Positions 1 to 6,989 of a DNA stretch of 25,976 nt are shown here, piece after piece. The position numbers and the translations under genes were made by a program. The stretch comes from Helicobacteraceae bacterium (lineage in GTDB: Bacteria > Campylobacterota > Campylobacteria > Campylobacterales > Sulfurimonadaceae). The stretch is taken from NCBI GenBank assembly GCA_027084065.1, contig JALWLR010000060.1, forward strand, positions 1 to 25,976, given 5' to 3'. The notes under the pieces were generated by a model. That model was not told where the DNA came from. It worked only from the letters and a program-made list of their open reading frames with translations, and did not search any database. Within the stretch, counting starts at the first letter, position 1. Every line of letters begins with the position of its first letter.

Positions 1-966
1 CAGCAGGTTGTCATTCGTTTCAATTCAGAAGTTCGCAGCATTGGAGATGTGGGTAAAGGCTTGGCTTTGATTCAAAATGAAACGTCTGAACTGCTTGAAA
101 ATCTTGATGATGTAAGAGCTTCTACAAAAAGAACGAGCTCGCTTGCAGTGGAGAGTCTGCATACGCTTGAGGATATTCTTGTAAAAATGCAAAGTCTTGA
201 CGGAGAGATTCATGAAACCAATCTCTCAATTAGCTCTCTTAATGAAATGAGTAGTGAAATTACATCGATTGTGGAGCTTATTAAGGATATTGCCGAGCAG
301 ACCAATCTTTTAGCGCTCAACGCTGCCATAGAGGCGGCGAGGGCCGGAGAGCATGGACGAGGCTTTGCCGTCGTAGCCGACGAGGTACGCAAGCTTGCGG
401 AACGAACACAAAAAGCGACAGCGGAAATCAATGTCTCTATCAATACAATGAAACAAGAAACTTCTTCCATCGTGGAAAAATCGGAGGTAATGACGGCTGT
501 TTCCGCGGACGTTTCAGCTGCTATTTCAGAATTTAAAGAGGAGATGGCAACTTTACAAAAAGACTCAGAAGATACGGCACTTTTGAGTGAAGATATGAAA
601 AACAGACTCTTCTTGACACTTGTAAAAATCGATCATATCATCTTTAAAGCGAACCTTTACGACATTATCGTAGAAAGAAAAATAGGGCAAAATGTCCCGG
701 ATGAGCATCATTGCCGCTTTGGAAAATGGTATGACACGATAGGAAAAGAGCAGTTTGGAAACTATACGACATTTGTAGAGATAAACAAACCACATACACA
801 GGTGCACCAAAAAGCCAAAGAGAACCTCTCCTACCTCGATCCAGATAGACGAATAGAACATGCAAAAACTATCATTGAAAATTTCAAGACGATGGAAGAG
901 GCGAGCTTGTATCTGTTTGAGTTGCTTGACAAACTTAAAGAGGAAATACGAAAAAAGAGAGTTTAA
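1..966 (+). CDS. Methyl-accepting chemotaxis protein, C-terminal part (5' end outside window), with CZB domain
   Basis: The reading frame is open from base 1, so the N-terminal sensor and membrane part lies upstream; 321 residues are visible. The cytoplasmic signalling hairpin is clear: the tip sequence around IAEQTNLLALNAAIEAARAG (about residues 97-116), flanked by coiled-coil helices. In the family this tip binds CheA/CheW and controls flagellar rotation. The last ~110 residues form a chemoreceptor zinc-binding (CZB) domain: a His in KIDHIIFK, the CRFGKWY motif, and the His pair in KPHTQVH are the expected Zn ligands. CZB domains sense zinc or hypochlorite-type oxidants in studied receptors; the ligand here is unknown. 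The GTG at 49 is internal, not a start. The gene is followed closely by the purF promoter and is probably a separate transcription unit. Confidence 0.93.
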   Translation, partial: QQVVIRFNSEVRSIGDVGKGLALIQNETSELLENLDDVRASTKRTSSLAVESLHTLEDILVKMQSLDGEIHETNLSISSLNEMSSEITSIVELIKDIAEQTNLLALNAAIEAARAGEHGRGFAVVADEVRKLAERTQKATAEINVSINTMKQETSSIVEKSEVMTAVSADVSAAISEFKEEMATLQKDSEDTALLSEDMKNRLFLTLVKIDHIIFKANLYDIIVERKIGQNVPDEHHCRFGKWYDTIGKEQFGNYTTFVEINKPHTQVHQKAKENLSYLDPDRRIEHAKTIIENFKTMEEASLYLFELLDKLKEEIRKKRV

Positions 967-983
967 AATAACTCTATGTTAAG

Positions 984-996
984 TTGAGTATAATTC
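984..996 (+). promoter_or_regulatory. Probable purF promoter (-10 TATAATTC)
   Basis: A perfect TATAAT at 989-994 in the context GAGTATAATTCG. Almost the same string (AAGTATAATTCG) sits upstream of rpmJ at 6349-6360, which supports a genuine housekeeping -10. No clear -35 is visible, as is usual for Campylobacterota sigma-70 promoters. Transcription would begin near 1001, downstream of the TTG codon at 984. Confidence 0.65.
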
Positions 997-1028
997 GGGT
1001 AGGAAATAAAGATGAAAGGATATCCGGT

Positions 1029-2384
1029 TTGTTTGATACATTGAATGAGAAGTGCGCGGTTGTCGGTATTTTCGGTCATGAAGAGGCATCTAAGCTTGCC
1101 TACTTTTCATTGCATGCTTTGCAGCATAGAGGGCAGGAGGCTGCAGGCATCAGTGCTTCTGACGGAACGAAACTGCGTACCATCAAAGACCGAGGTCTTG
1201 TAACACAGGTTTTTGACCAAGAGAAGCTTTCGACTCTTCAAGGACGCAGTGCTGTGGGACATACACGCTACTCTACGGCAGGGGATGACTCCATTTTGGA
1301 TGCTCAGCCTGTTTTTGCGCGTTACGATCTTGGCGAGATGGCGATTGTCCATAACGGCAACTTGACAAATGCCCAGGAGGTGCGAGAAGCACTTATTAAA
1401 AAAGGGGCAATATTTCAGACCTTTATGGATACGGAGAATCTGATTCATCTCATTGCGAAGAGTTCGAAAGAAAAGTTGCTTGATCGTATCATCGATGCGG
1501 TACAGCGTATTGAAGGTGCCTTTTCGCTCGTCTTTTTGAGTCGTACGAAAATGTTTGCGATGCGAGATCGTTTCGGTTTTCGTCCTCTGAGTCTTGGAAG
1601 ATTGCAAAACGGTGGATATGTCGTAGCAAGTGAGACATGTGCGTTTGATCTTATCGGAGCGGAGTTTATACGCGACGTAAAGCCTGGAGAGCTTTTGATT
1701 TTTGAAGAGGAGAAAGCACCGCGTTCTATTCAAATCTTCGAGCCGCAACCAAAGCGCTGCATTTTCGAATATGTCTATTTTGCGCGTCCCGATTCGAATG
1801 TTTTTGGACAAAGCGTTTATGAAACAAGAAAAAATATGGGTGCAGAGCTTGCAAAAATAAAACCCGTCGATGCGGATATGGTCATTCCAGTACCAGATGG
1901 CGGGGTTCCTTCGGCAATAGGCTATGCTCAAGCAAGCGGTATACCTTATGAGATGGGTATTATGCGAAACCACTATGTTGGTCGTACTTTTATAGAACCG
2001 ACACAAGAGATGCGGGATTTGAAAGTCAAAATGAAGCTTTCGCCTATGGTGGATGTTATCAAGGGAAAAAAACTCATTGTCGTCGATGACTCCATAGTAC
2101 GGGGGACAACTAGTCGTCGTATCGTAAGAATGCTAAAAGAGGCGGGTGCTGCCGAGGTGCATATGCGCATATCGTCACCACCGACTACAGATCCTTGCTA
2201 CTATGGTGTCGATACGCCGGATAAAGACAAACTCATTGCGGCTAACATGAGTGTGGAGGAGATATGCGACTATATCGAGGCGGATTCACTTGCTTATTTG
2301 AGTGAAGAGGCGTTGCTTCGTAGTGTCGCAGCGGAAGATGACAGCTACTGCACGGCATGTTTTACGGGGAAATACATCGTCTAG
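1029..2384 (+). CDS. purF: Amidophosphoribosyltransferase
   Basis: PurF catalyses the first committed step of purine synthesis: PRPP plus glutamine gives 5-phosphoribosylamine. The Ntn glutaminase domain begins with the nucleophile Cys in NEKCAVVGIFG, preceded by a short propeptide that is removed autocatalytically. The C-terminal half carries the PRPP loop LIVVDDSIVRGTTS (about residues 349-362). Cys244, Cys390, Cys441 and Cys444 match the four [4Fe-4S] ligands of the Bacillus-type enzyme. The frame is open back to a TTG at 984, but that codon lies in the promoter. I prefer TTG at 1029, which follows AAAGGA (1015-1020) at 8-nt spacing and gives an 8-residue propeptide and a 451-residue protein. 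The YhcC-like gene starts 3 bases after the stop, so the two are probably co-transcribed. Confidence 0.95.
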   Translation: MFDTLNEKCAVVGIFGHEEASKLAYFSLHALQHRGQEAAGISASDGTKLRTIKDRGLVTQVFDQEKLSTLQGRSAVGHTRYSTAGDDSILDAQPVFARYDLGEMAIVHNGNLTNAQEVREALIKKGAIFQTFMDTENLIHLIAKSSKEKLLDRIIDAVQRIEGAFSLVFLSRTKMFAMRDRFGFRPLSLGRLQNGGYVVASETCAFDLIGAEFIRDVKPGELLIFEEEKAPRSIQIFEPQPKRCIFEYVYFARPDSNVFGQSVYETRKNMGAELAKIKPVDADMVIPVPDGGVPSAIGYAQASGIPYEMGIMRNHYVGRTFIEPTQEMRDLKVKMKLSPMVDVIKGKKLIVVDDSIVRGTTSRRIVRMLKEAGAAEVHMRISSPPTTDPCYYGVDTPDKDKLIAANMSVEEICDYIEADSLAYLSEEALLRSVAAEDDSYCTACFTGKYIV

Positions 2385-2387
2385 CAT

Positions 2388-3347
2388 ATGAAACAGATCT
2401 ATACGTTTGGCAGGTATCTGCGTGAAAAATTTGCCAAAAAAGTTTATAAAGTCGGCATCAATATATCGGGTTTTACCTGTCCGAACATAGATGGAACGGT
2501 TGCACGAGGTGGTTGTACTTTTTGTGAAAACGACTCTTTTAGTGCCAGTACCGATGAGGTCAAAGAGCTCAAGGGCTTTTACTTAAATCTTAAGTCGAAA
2601 GAGAATCCCTACCTGGATAAGCAGCTGCTTCAGCTGCAAATGCAGTTCGATGCCATAAGTTCCAGACAAAAAAGAGAGTATGGCGCTGAAGCTTTTTTGG
2701 TCTATTTTCAGTCATTTACCAATACCTATGCCCCGTTTGAAACGCTCAAAGCCCTCTATGACAAAGCTCTCTCATTTGAAAATGTCGTAGGACTGAGCAT
2801 TGGTACAAGAAGTGACAGTATCAGTGAAGAGACACTTGCTTATTTGAGTGAGCTGGCGAAAGAGAAAGAGATTTGGATCGAGTTTGGCATTCAATCCATC
2901 TACGATGAAACTCTGCAGAGAATCAACCGCGGTCACACTGCGCAAAATGTAGAAGAGTGGATAAAAAAGAGCAAAGATGCCGGTTTGAACGTATGTGGGC
3001 ATCTTATTTTTGGACTTCCCGGAGAGGATAAGGAGATGATGCTCTCTACCGCTTCCAAAGCGTATGAATGGGGTATAGATTCTGTTAAATACCATCCTTT
3101 GTATGTGGTCAAGCGTACGGCACTTGCAAATGAGTATATGCGAGGAGAGTTTACGCCGATAACGGAGGAGGAGTACTTGGAGGTTTTGTGCGAAGCATTG
3201 AAAATGAAACCCGACAATGTCAGTGTACAGCGAGTGACAGCAGGCATAGATGATGACTCTTTGCTCGCACCCTCATGGTGTCGCGATAAAAACACGCAAA
3301 TCCGTCATATCAACCACGCTTTGAAAAAATTGGGAATGAAATACTGA
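2388..3347 (+). CDS. YhcC-type (TIGR01212 family) radical SAM protein
   Basis: A 319-residue radical SAM protein of the YhcC/TIGR01212 family. The cluster-binding cysteines are Cys31, Cys43 and Cys46 (C-x11-C-x2-C, in GFTCPNIDG and GGCTFCEND), spaced as in that family rather than the classic CxxxCxxC. Further family features are the segments around YFQSFTNTYAP and IEFGIQSIYDETL, and a conserved HLIFGLPGE. The family resembles the Elp3/HemN radical SAM group and its substrate is not established; a tRNA or nucleotide modification role is only speculation. The ATG at 2388 is three bases past the purF stop, and the DUF523 gene starts one base after this gene's stop, so purF, this gene and DUF523 look like one operon. 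Confidence 0.88.
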   Translation: MKQIYTFGRYLREKFAKKVYKVGINISGFTCPNIDGTVARGGCTFCENDSFSASTDEVKELKGFYLNLKSKENPYLDKQLLQLQMQFDAISSRQKREYGAEAFLVYFQSFTNTYAPFETLKALYDKALSFENVVGLSIGTRSDSISEETLAYLSELAKEKEIWIEFGIQSIYDETLQRINRGHTAQNVEEWIKKSKDAGLNVCGHLIFGLPGEDKEMMLSTASKAYEWGIDSVKYHPLYVVKRTALANEYMRGEFTPITEEEYLEVLCEALKMKPDNVSVQRVTAGIDDDSLLAPSWCRDKNTQIRHINHALKKLGMKY

Positions 3348-3348
3348 C

Positions 3349-3795
3349 ATGCAGAAAAAAGCGATTGTAAGTGCTTGTTTGCTAGGCGAGCGGTGTCGCT
3401 ACGATGGAAAAACAAAGCGTGACGACAAGCTTTTAGATGCTTTAAAAGAGTACGAAATCATTCCATTTTGCCCTGAAGCGCCGCTTTTTGGCACACCTAG
3501 AGAGAAGATCCACGTTATGGAAAAAGAGGGGAGACGCTCTATAGTAACGGATGAATCAAACAAAGATGTTACCACCGAACTGGCAGATGAAATTCGGTCT
3601 TTTATGCAAAAGCATCCACGTGCAGAGCGAATTGTACTAAAGTCCAAAAGTCCAAGTTGCGGTCTTGGTACTACGCCGATTCTCGATGAAACGAAAAGAT
3701 GCGTCGCTACAGGCAACGGCATAGCTGCTGAGATGTTTTTACAGCACTATAAAACCGCGAAAATCAGCGACGAGAACGAATTCCATTCTCGTTGA
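3349..3795 (+). CDS. DUF523 family protein
   Basis: A 148-residue cytosolic protein of the DUF523 family. It has the N-terminal signature SACLLGERCRYDG (Cys10, Cys16), the FCPE motif (Cys41) and SPSCGLG near residue 105. The conserved cysteines suggest metal or thiol chemistry, but the function is unknown; some relatives are fused to other domains in 2-thiouracil desulfurase-type proteins. The start codon lies one base after the preceding stop, in a tight operon with the radical SAM gene. The last 32 bases overlap the 3' end of the oppositely oriented S1-domain gene, so the two coding regions are antisense to each other there. Confidence 0.85.
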   Translation: MQKKAIVSACLLGERCRYDGKTKRDDKLLDALKEYEIIPFCPEAPLFGTPREKIHVMEKEGRRSIVTDESNKDVTTELADEIRSFMQKHPRAERIVLKSKSPSCGLGTTPILDETKRCVATGNGIAAEMFLQHYKTAKISDENEFHSR

Positions 3796-4609
3796 CCTCT
3801 ATTTCTCCCTTTTCTTGCAGTAGAACAAGTGCTCGCTTGAACTCTTTTTTACTCATTCCAAAAAACTCCGTTATGGATTCGGGTGTGCTTTTGGAGGTAA
3901 AAGGGAGTCTGCCTTTATGTTTTTTAAGCAGATCGAGGATTTTGTACTGTGACTCTTTGGCACCCTTGGCTCCCATTTTTTTCAAAGAGAGATCGAGATT
4001 GCCATCGGGTCGTCTTTTTTTGATGTAAGCCTCTTTGGTCATTCCCACTTCCAAAGGTTCGAATATTTCGTTATGAAACAAAAGTCCTTCGTAGCGATCA
4101 TCGACGATGCACTTAAATCCAAGGTCTGTCTGTTTGATAAGGAGTGCTTTGACCTTTTGATTGGTCGTGAGACCTTTTGGATTGTGGTCAAGATACTTGG
4201 AAAACTTCTGTGTAGCAACAAGGCGGTGCGTTTTTTCATCATAAATGACTCGCAGAAAATGTTTTTCGCCTACTTTGAAGGGCTCTTTTTGCATTTTGGA
4301 AGGAACCAGCAGATCTTTTGGAAGCCCCCAGTCGACAAATGCACCAAATCTCGCGGTATCTACGACTTCGAAAAATCCAAACTCATCCAGCATTGCTTTA
4401 GGGCGTTGCGTTGTAGCTGTGAGTCTGTCTTCACTGTCATGATAGAGAAAAACATCTATCTCATCTTCCTCTTTCATTGTAGGTGTAACGTAGGCGTTTG
4501 GTAAAAGAACCTCGCTTCCTCTTTCATCGCTTAAAAAGAGACCGAAATCGCTTTTTCTATTTACTTTAAGTCGGTTCATTTTTCCGAGTTTCATTGCCTC
4601 TTCTATCAT
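3764..4609 (-). CDS. CvfB-like S1 RNA-binding protein
   Basis: A 281-residue protein related to CvfB/YitL: consecutive S1-like OB folds and a C-terminal winged-helix segment. Beta-barrel signatures are visible at residues 12-35 (MNRLKVNRKSDFGLFLSD), 78-100 (FGFFEVVDTARFGAFVDWG) and 155-190 (VKALLIKQTDLGFKCIVDD). The tail around SITEFFGMSKKEFKRALVLL (about 246-265) fits the winged helix. Studied relatives bind RNA and influence virulence or translation; the target here is unknown. The ATG at 4609 overlaps the last 4 bases of the upstream radical SAM gene and has GGAG 8 nt before it; an in-frame ATG at 4594 is possible. The 3' end overlaps DUF523 by 32 bases. Confidence 0.85.
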   Translation of the reverse strand: MIEEAMKLGKMNRLKVNRKSDFGLFLSDERGSEVLLPNAYVTPTMKEEDEIDVFLYHDSEDRLTATTQRPKAMLDEFGFFEVVDTARFGAFVDWGLPKDLLVPSKMQKEPFKVGEKHFLRVIYDEKTHRLVATQKFSKYLDHNPKGLTTNQKVKALLIKQTDLGFKCIVDDRYEGLLFHNEIFEPLEVGMTKEAYIKKRRPDGNLDLSLKKMGAKGAKESQYKILDLLKKHKGRLPFTSKSTPESITEFFGMSKKEFKRALVLLQEKGEIEVNENGIRSRR

Positions 4610-5856
4610 GCTAAGTACTCCAATCCAAGTTTTTTTGCATAATTATAGAGCATATCTCGTTCAAAGTCGTTGTTCGTGGCATATTCGTAGCCAAAACACT
4701 CTCTCCATAGTTCATGCGGTTCCATACACATGTAGAAGAAAACTTTTTTGTGCCATGGACGGAAGCTCTCATATGCATGTGAAAACATCTCCACTTTTGT
4801 CTCTTTTGGGTAGGAAAATTTTCCGCTGGCATCGTCGAAAGGCATTTGTGTGATCTTTGTTTTGAACTGTCGCAAGCGGAGCTGTTTTATGACGGGTTTG
4901 ATGAAAGTGAGTGTACCAAAGCTTACCAAAGCGACCTCTTCTGGAGAAAAGTTTTGAAGGAGGGTATCATATACCTCTTTGTATTCATCGAGATACCCTT
5001 CATACTCTACAATGGGATGGAAATGAAAACCAACTTTGACTCCTTTGTTCGCAACGGCTCTTGCTGCTGCAATTCTTTTTTGGAGGTTTGCCGTAAGATG
5101 CTCTTCGTTTTCTATGATGGTTGGAGTGTTGAGACTCCATGTACAAAGAATATTTTTTGGCACCTCGTTTTTTAGTAAATATTCAATGTTGTCCGATTTG
5201 GTTTTGAACTCCAAAATGACGTTTGGATACCTCTTGGCAAAAGTAAAAAGAGCATCAAGAACCCCCTCTTTGTTGCCCCACATCAAGGAATCACTGCTTT
5301 GCCCTGTCCCTATATGGTATGTTTTGTTTGGATCAAGTTGGAGATTTTGGAGCTTGTTTGCAAAACCTGCATCGAATGTAATGGTATTTTGGTTGTAGAA
5401 GCTTTGTATGGAGCAGTAGGAGCAGTCAAAACCGCAACTCTCAACGGCATCGAGTGTCAAAAGATTGCAACAGCGTGTCTTTTCACTTGCAACGGGACAC
5501 AGACCAAGCCCAAATCCCTCCTTTTGCACTGTTTCAAAACGATATTTTTGTTCACTTCGTTGTATGGAAGGGGAGAAATTCGCATAGGAGTTTCGTTTGT
5601 TTCTTAGCTGGGTATATGCCTCTTTTGTTTTTTTAAGTGCTATTTTTTTATCGGGATGGGAGACATAAAGCTGATCCAGCGGTTTTTCATCCCATAATTC
5701 TAAATCACGTGCAATCGTGATGTACTCGCGAATTTGCTGAAGTGTGAGTTTTTCGTTTTGTGCAAGCTCTTGTATGAACTTTTGATTCTCTTTTTCAAGT
5801 CGGTCGAAATAACTGTTACGTATGGCTTCTTCAAATTTTGTCGTTACATTTTTCAT
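4606..5856 (-). CDS. Spore photoproduct lyase-like (SPL family) radical SAM protein
   Basis: A radical SAM protein of about 416 residues. The cluster motif is C-x3-C-x2-C in ESCGFDCSYCSIQSFYN (Cys141, 145 and 148 from the 5856 start), the spacing of canonical radical SAM enzymes. The segment with CPVASEKTRCC just before it and the overall arrangement resemble the SPL family. This bacterium would not be expected to sporulate, so a spore-DNA repair role is unlikely and the substrate is unknown. The frame is open up to a TTG at 5874, but TATAAT on the minus strand (5868-5863) lies between that codon and ATG 5856. I therefore choose 5856, which would be a nearly leaderless start. The 4-base overlap with the S1-domain gene implies translational coupling. 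Confidence 0.82.
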   Translation of the reverse strand: MKNVTTKFEEAIRNSYFDRLEKENQKFIQELAQNEKLTLQQIREYITIARDLELWDEKPLDQLYVSHPDKKIALKKTKEAYTQLRNKRNSYANFSPSIQRSEQKYRFETVQKEGFGLGLCPVASEKTRCCNLLTLDAVESCGFDCSYCSIQSFYNQNTITFDAGFANKLQNLQLDPNKTYHIGTGQSSDSLMWGNKEGVLDALFTFAKRYPNVILEFKTKSDNIEYLLKNEVPKNILCTWSLNTPTIIENEEHLTANLQKRIAAARAVANKGVKVGFHFHPIVEYEGYLDEYKEVYDTLLQNFSPEEVALVSFGTLTFIKPVIKQLRLRQFKTKITQMPFDDASGKFSYPKETKVEMFSHAYESFRPWHKKVFFYMCMEPHELWRECFGYEYATNNDFERDMLYNYAKKLGLEYLA

Positions 5857-5862
5857 ATTGGA

Positions 5863-5868
5863 ATTATA
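5863..5868 (-). promoter_or_regulatory. Probable promoter -10 of the SPL-like gene
   Basis: TATAATTCC reads on the minus strand with TATAAT at 5868-5863, seven bases before ATG 5856, so transcription would begin at or within a base or two of the start codon. A TTGAGA lies 19 bases further upstream, a weak -35 candidate. Confidence 0.55.
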
Positions 5869-5910
5869 GTGCAAAATGCCAACTTTTTCTCAAGTAGAAG
5901 AAAATAGCGT

Positions 5911-5936
5911 TACAATACATGCAAAAACTCAGGAAA
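5911..5936 (+). promoter_or_regulatory. Promoter -10 (TACAAT) and ribosome binding site deciding the 5942 start
   Basis: TACAAT at 5911-5916 is followed by AGGAAA at 5931-5936, five bases before ATG 5942. Together they argue that the small zinc-finger protein starts at 5942 and not at the in-frame ATG at 5876, which lies upstream of this promoter. Confidence 0.45.
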
Positions 5937-5941
5937 CAGCG

Positions 5942-6289
5942 ATGCATTTGGGAGCATGTCCATATTGTGACGACGGTATAATAGAGGTACGGGAAAAAAG
6001 AGTTCATGGCAAGCGAGTGAAACTTTTTGCATGTAGTAACGCTCACTGGAAAAGTGAGGATGGCGAGCTTTGGGAACTTAGAGAGGATGCCACATGCAGT
6101 TTTAGGATATGGCAAAACGCGCTAGGGCGTTATGGAAAGTGGCTCTCTTATGCGGAGGTTCGTACACTTTTAGAAAAGGAAGAAGTGGAAGTAACGCTTG
6201 TAAGTAAACGCTATGGAAAAAAAATAGAGTATGAAAAAAAGATCATTCTTAATAGGGAGTATGGAGTTAGTGTTCTTTGGGATGAATAA
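5942..6289 (+). CDS. Small protein resembling a topoisomerase zinc finger plus topoisomerase III C-terminal repeat
   Basis: A 115-residue protein with two recognisable parts. Residues 1-60 carry Cys6, Cys9, Cys31 and Cys52 in a CPYC...CSN...C pattern like the C4 zinc fingers of type IA topoisomerases. Residues 52-115 (CSFRIW, then GKWLSYAEVRTLLEKEEVEV, GKKIEYEKKIILN, ending SVLWD) match by eye the repeat found at the C terminus of topoisomerase III (Toprim_Crpt type). No topoisomerase catalytic domain is nearby, so this is a stand-alone accessory module, plausibly DNA- or RNA-binding. I reject the longer frame from ATG 5876 because of promoter and RBS placement. It is divergent from the SPL-like gene. 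The assignment rests on pattern recognition only. Confidence 0.6.
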   Translation: MHLGACPYCDDGIIEVREKRVHGKRVKLFACSNAHWKSEDGELWELREDATCSFRIWQNALGRYGKWLSYAEVRTLLEKEEVEVTLVSKRYGKKIEYEKKIILNREYGVSVLWDE

Positions 6290-6348
6290 CTACATGCAAA
6301 AACAAAAAGAAGAAATTTGCAAAATTAATAAATCTTTAATTGGAGTTT

Positions 6349-6360
6349 AAGTATAATTCG
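6349..6360 (+). promoter_or_regulatory. Probable promoter of the rpmJ-rplQ (alpha) operon
   Basis: AAGTATAATTCG with TATAAT at 6352-6357 and an AT-rich upstream tract (6320-6345); no convincing -35. Predicted transcription start is about 6364, which places the first helix of the structured leader (from 6367) almost exactly at the 5' end of the mRNA. Confidence 0.65.
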
Positions 6361-6363
6361 CAT

Positions 6364-6491
6364 CCACTTTAGTGCTTTAGCTCAAATGTCAGAGTGTTTT
6401 TAGAGATGCATTTTTTGTGTTTCTAAAAATATTGGCAAGGCGTAAGCCGGCCTGTGAGCGCTAAAGATGAGGAAATACCAAGGGAGCTTAG
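6364..6491 (+). ncRNA. Structured 5' leader of the alpha operon (candidate r-protein autoregulatory element)
   Basis: By hand this untranslated leader folds into a four-way junction. P1 pairs 6367-6376 with 6457-6466 (10 bp, one G-U). P2 is a short arm, 6380-6383 with 6392-6395. P3 is a 14-bp arm, 6397-6410 with 6416-6429, with a UUUUU loop and three G-U pairs. P4 pairs 6434-6436 with 6450-6452 and 6439-6441 with 6446-6448, capped by a GUAA (GNRA) tetraloop. The rpmJ Shine-Dalgarno AGGGAG is at 6481-6486. In other bacteria S4 represses this operon through an mRNA structure. That this leader binds S4 is inference; I do not recognise it as a known RNA family. Confidence 0.6.
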
Positions 6492-6605
6492 ATGAAAGTT
6501 CGTGCTTCAGTAAAGAAGATGTGTGATGATTGTAAAGTCATCAAAAGAAAAGGTATTGTCAGAGTAATCTGCAAGAACAAAAAACATAAACAAAGACAAG
6601 GATAA
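6492..6605 (+). CDS. rpmJ: 50S ribosomal protein L36
   Basis: A 37-residue ribosomal protein beginning MKVRASVKKMC. It has the zinc-ribbon ligands Cys11, Cys14, Cys27 and His32, so it is the zinc-containing (C+) form. L36 binds 23S rRNA in the large subunit. The AGGGAG Shine-Dalgarno at 6481-6486 sets the start. It is the first gene of the alpha operon here, directly after the structured leader, with rpsM two bases downstream. In many bacteria infA and secY precede it; they are not in this window. Confidence 0.97.
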   Translation: MKVRASVKKMCDDCKVIKRKGIVRVICKNKKHKQRQG

Positions 6606-6607
6606 AC

Positions 6608-6970
6608 ATGGCACGTATCGCTGGTGTTGATTTACCTAAGAAAAAAAGAATTGAGTACGGTTTGACGTACATTTACGGAATCGGTTTGCATACTTCAAGA
6701 AAAATACTCGACGCTACGGGTATCTCTTACGATAAAAGAGTATATGAACTCTCCGAAGAGGATGTCGCGGCAATTACGAAAGAGATTCGTGAAAACTACA
6801 TCGTAGAGGGTGATTTGCGAAAACAAGTCGCTATGGACATCAAAGCGCTTATGGACCTTGGAAACTACAGAGGTCTTAGACACAGACGCGGTCTTCCTGT
6901 AAGAGGACAAAAAACAAAGACAAACGCTCGTACTCGTAAGGGTAAGAGAAAGACCGTCGGCGCAGCGTAA
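6608..6970 (+). CDS. rpsM: 30S ribosomal protein S13
   Basis: A 120-residue S13, a head protein of the small subunit that contacts the P-site tRNA and 23S rRNA bridge B1. The N terminus MARIAGVDLPKKKRIEYGLT and the C-terminal basic tail RHRRGLPVRGQKTKTNARTR are diagnostic. The start lies two bases after the rpmJ stop, implying coupled translation within the alpha operon. The length is normal and I see nothing unusual in it. Confidence 0.98.
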   Translation: MARIAGVDLPKKKRIEYGLTYIYGIGLHTSRKILDATGISYDKRVYELSEEDVAAITKEIRENYIVEGDLRKQVAMDIKALMDLGNYRGLRHRRGLPVRGQKTKTNARTRKGKRKTVGAA

Positions 6971-6989
6971 GTAAGAGAGGATAAGAAAT

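Noticed and set aside
1107..2006. A 299-codon open frame on the minus strand inside purF.
   Set aside because: It is Cys/Arg/Ser-rich without any recognisable motif, lies fully antisense to a certain gene, and has no ribosome-binding site that I can see. It is a shadow frame.
4073..4504. A 143-codon plus-strand frame opposite the CvfB-like gene.
   Set aside because: The antisense gene has recognisable S1-like folds and an operon context; this frame has neither.
5876..5941. ATG 5876 as the start of the zinc-finger protein.
   Set aside because: It lies upstream of the probable TACAAT promoter at 5911 and lacks a ribosome-binding site; ATG 5942 has AGGAAA at good spacing and begins just before the first cysteine pair.
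6367..6466. The leader looked at first like a tRNA: a closing stem, a TTAGCTC...GAG arm and a four-way junction.
   Set aside because: The closing stem is 10 bp, there is no anticodon arm of 5 bp with a 7-base loop, no T-loop TTCGA and no CCA end, so it is not a tRNA gene.
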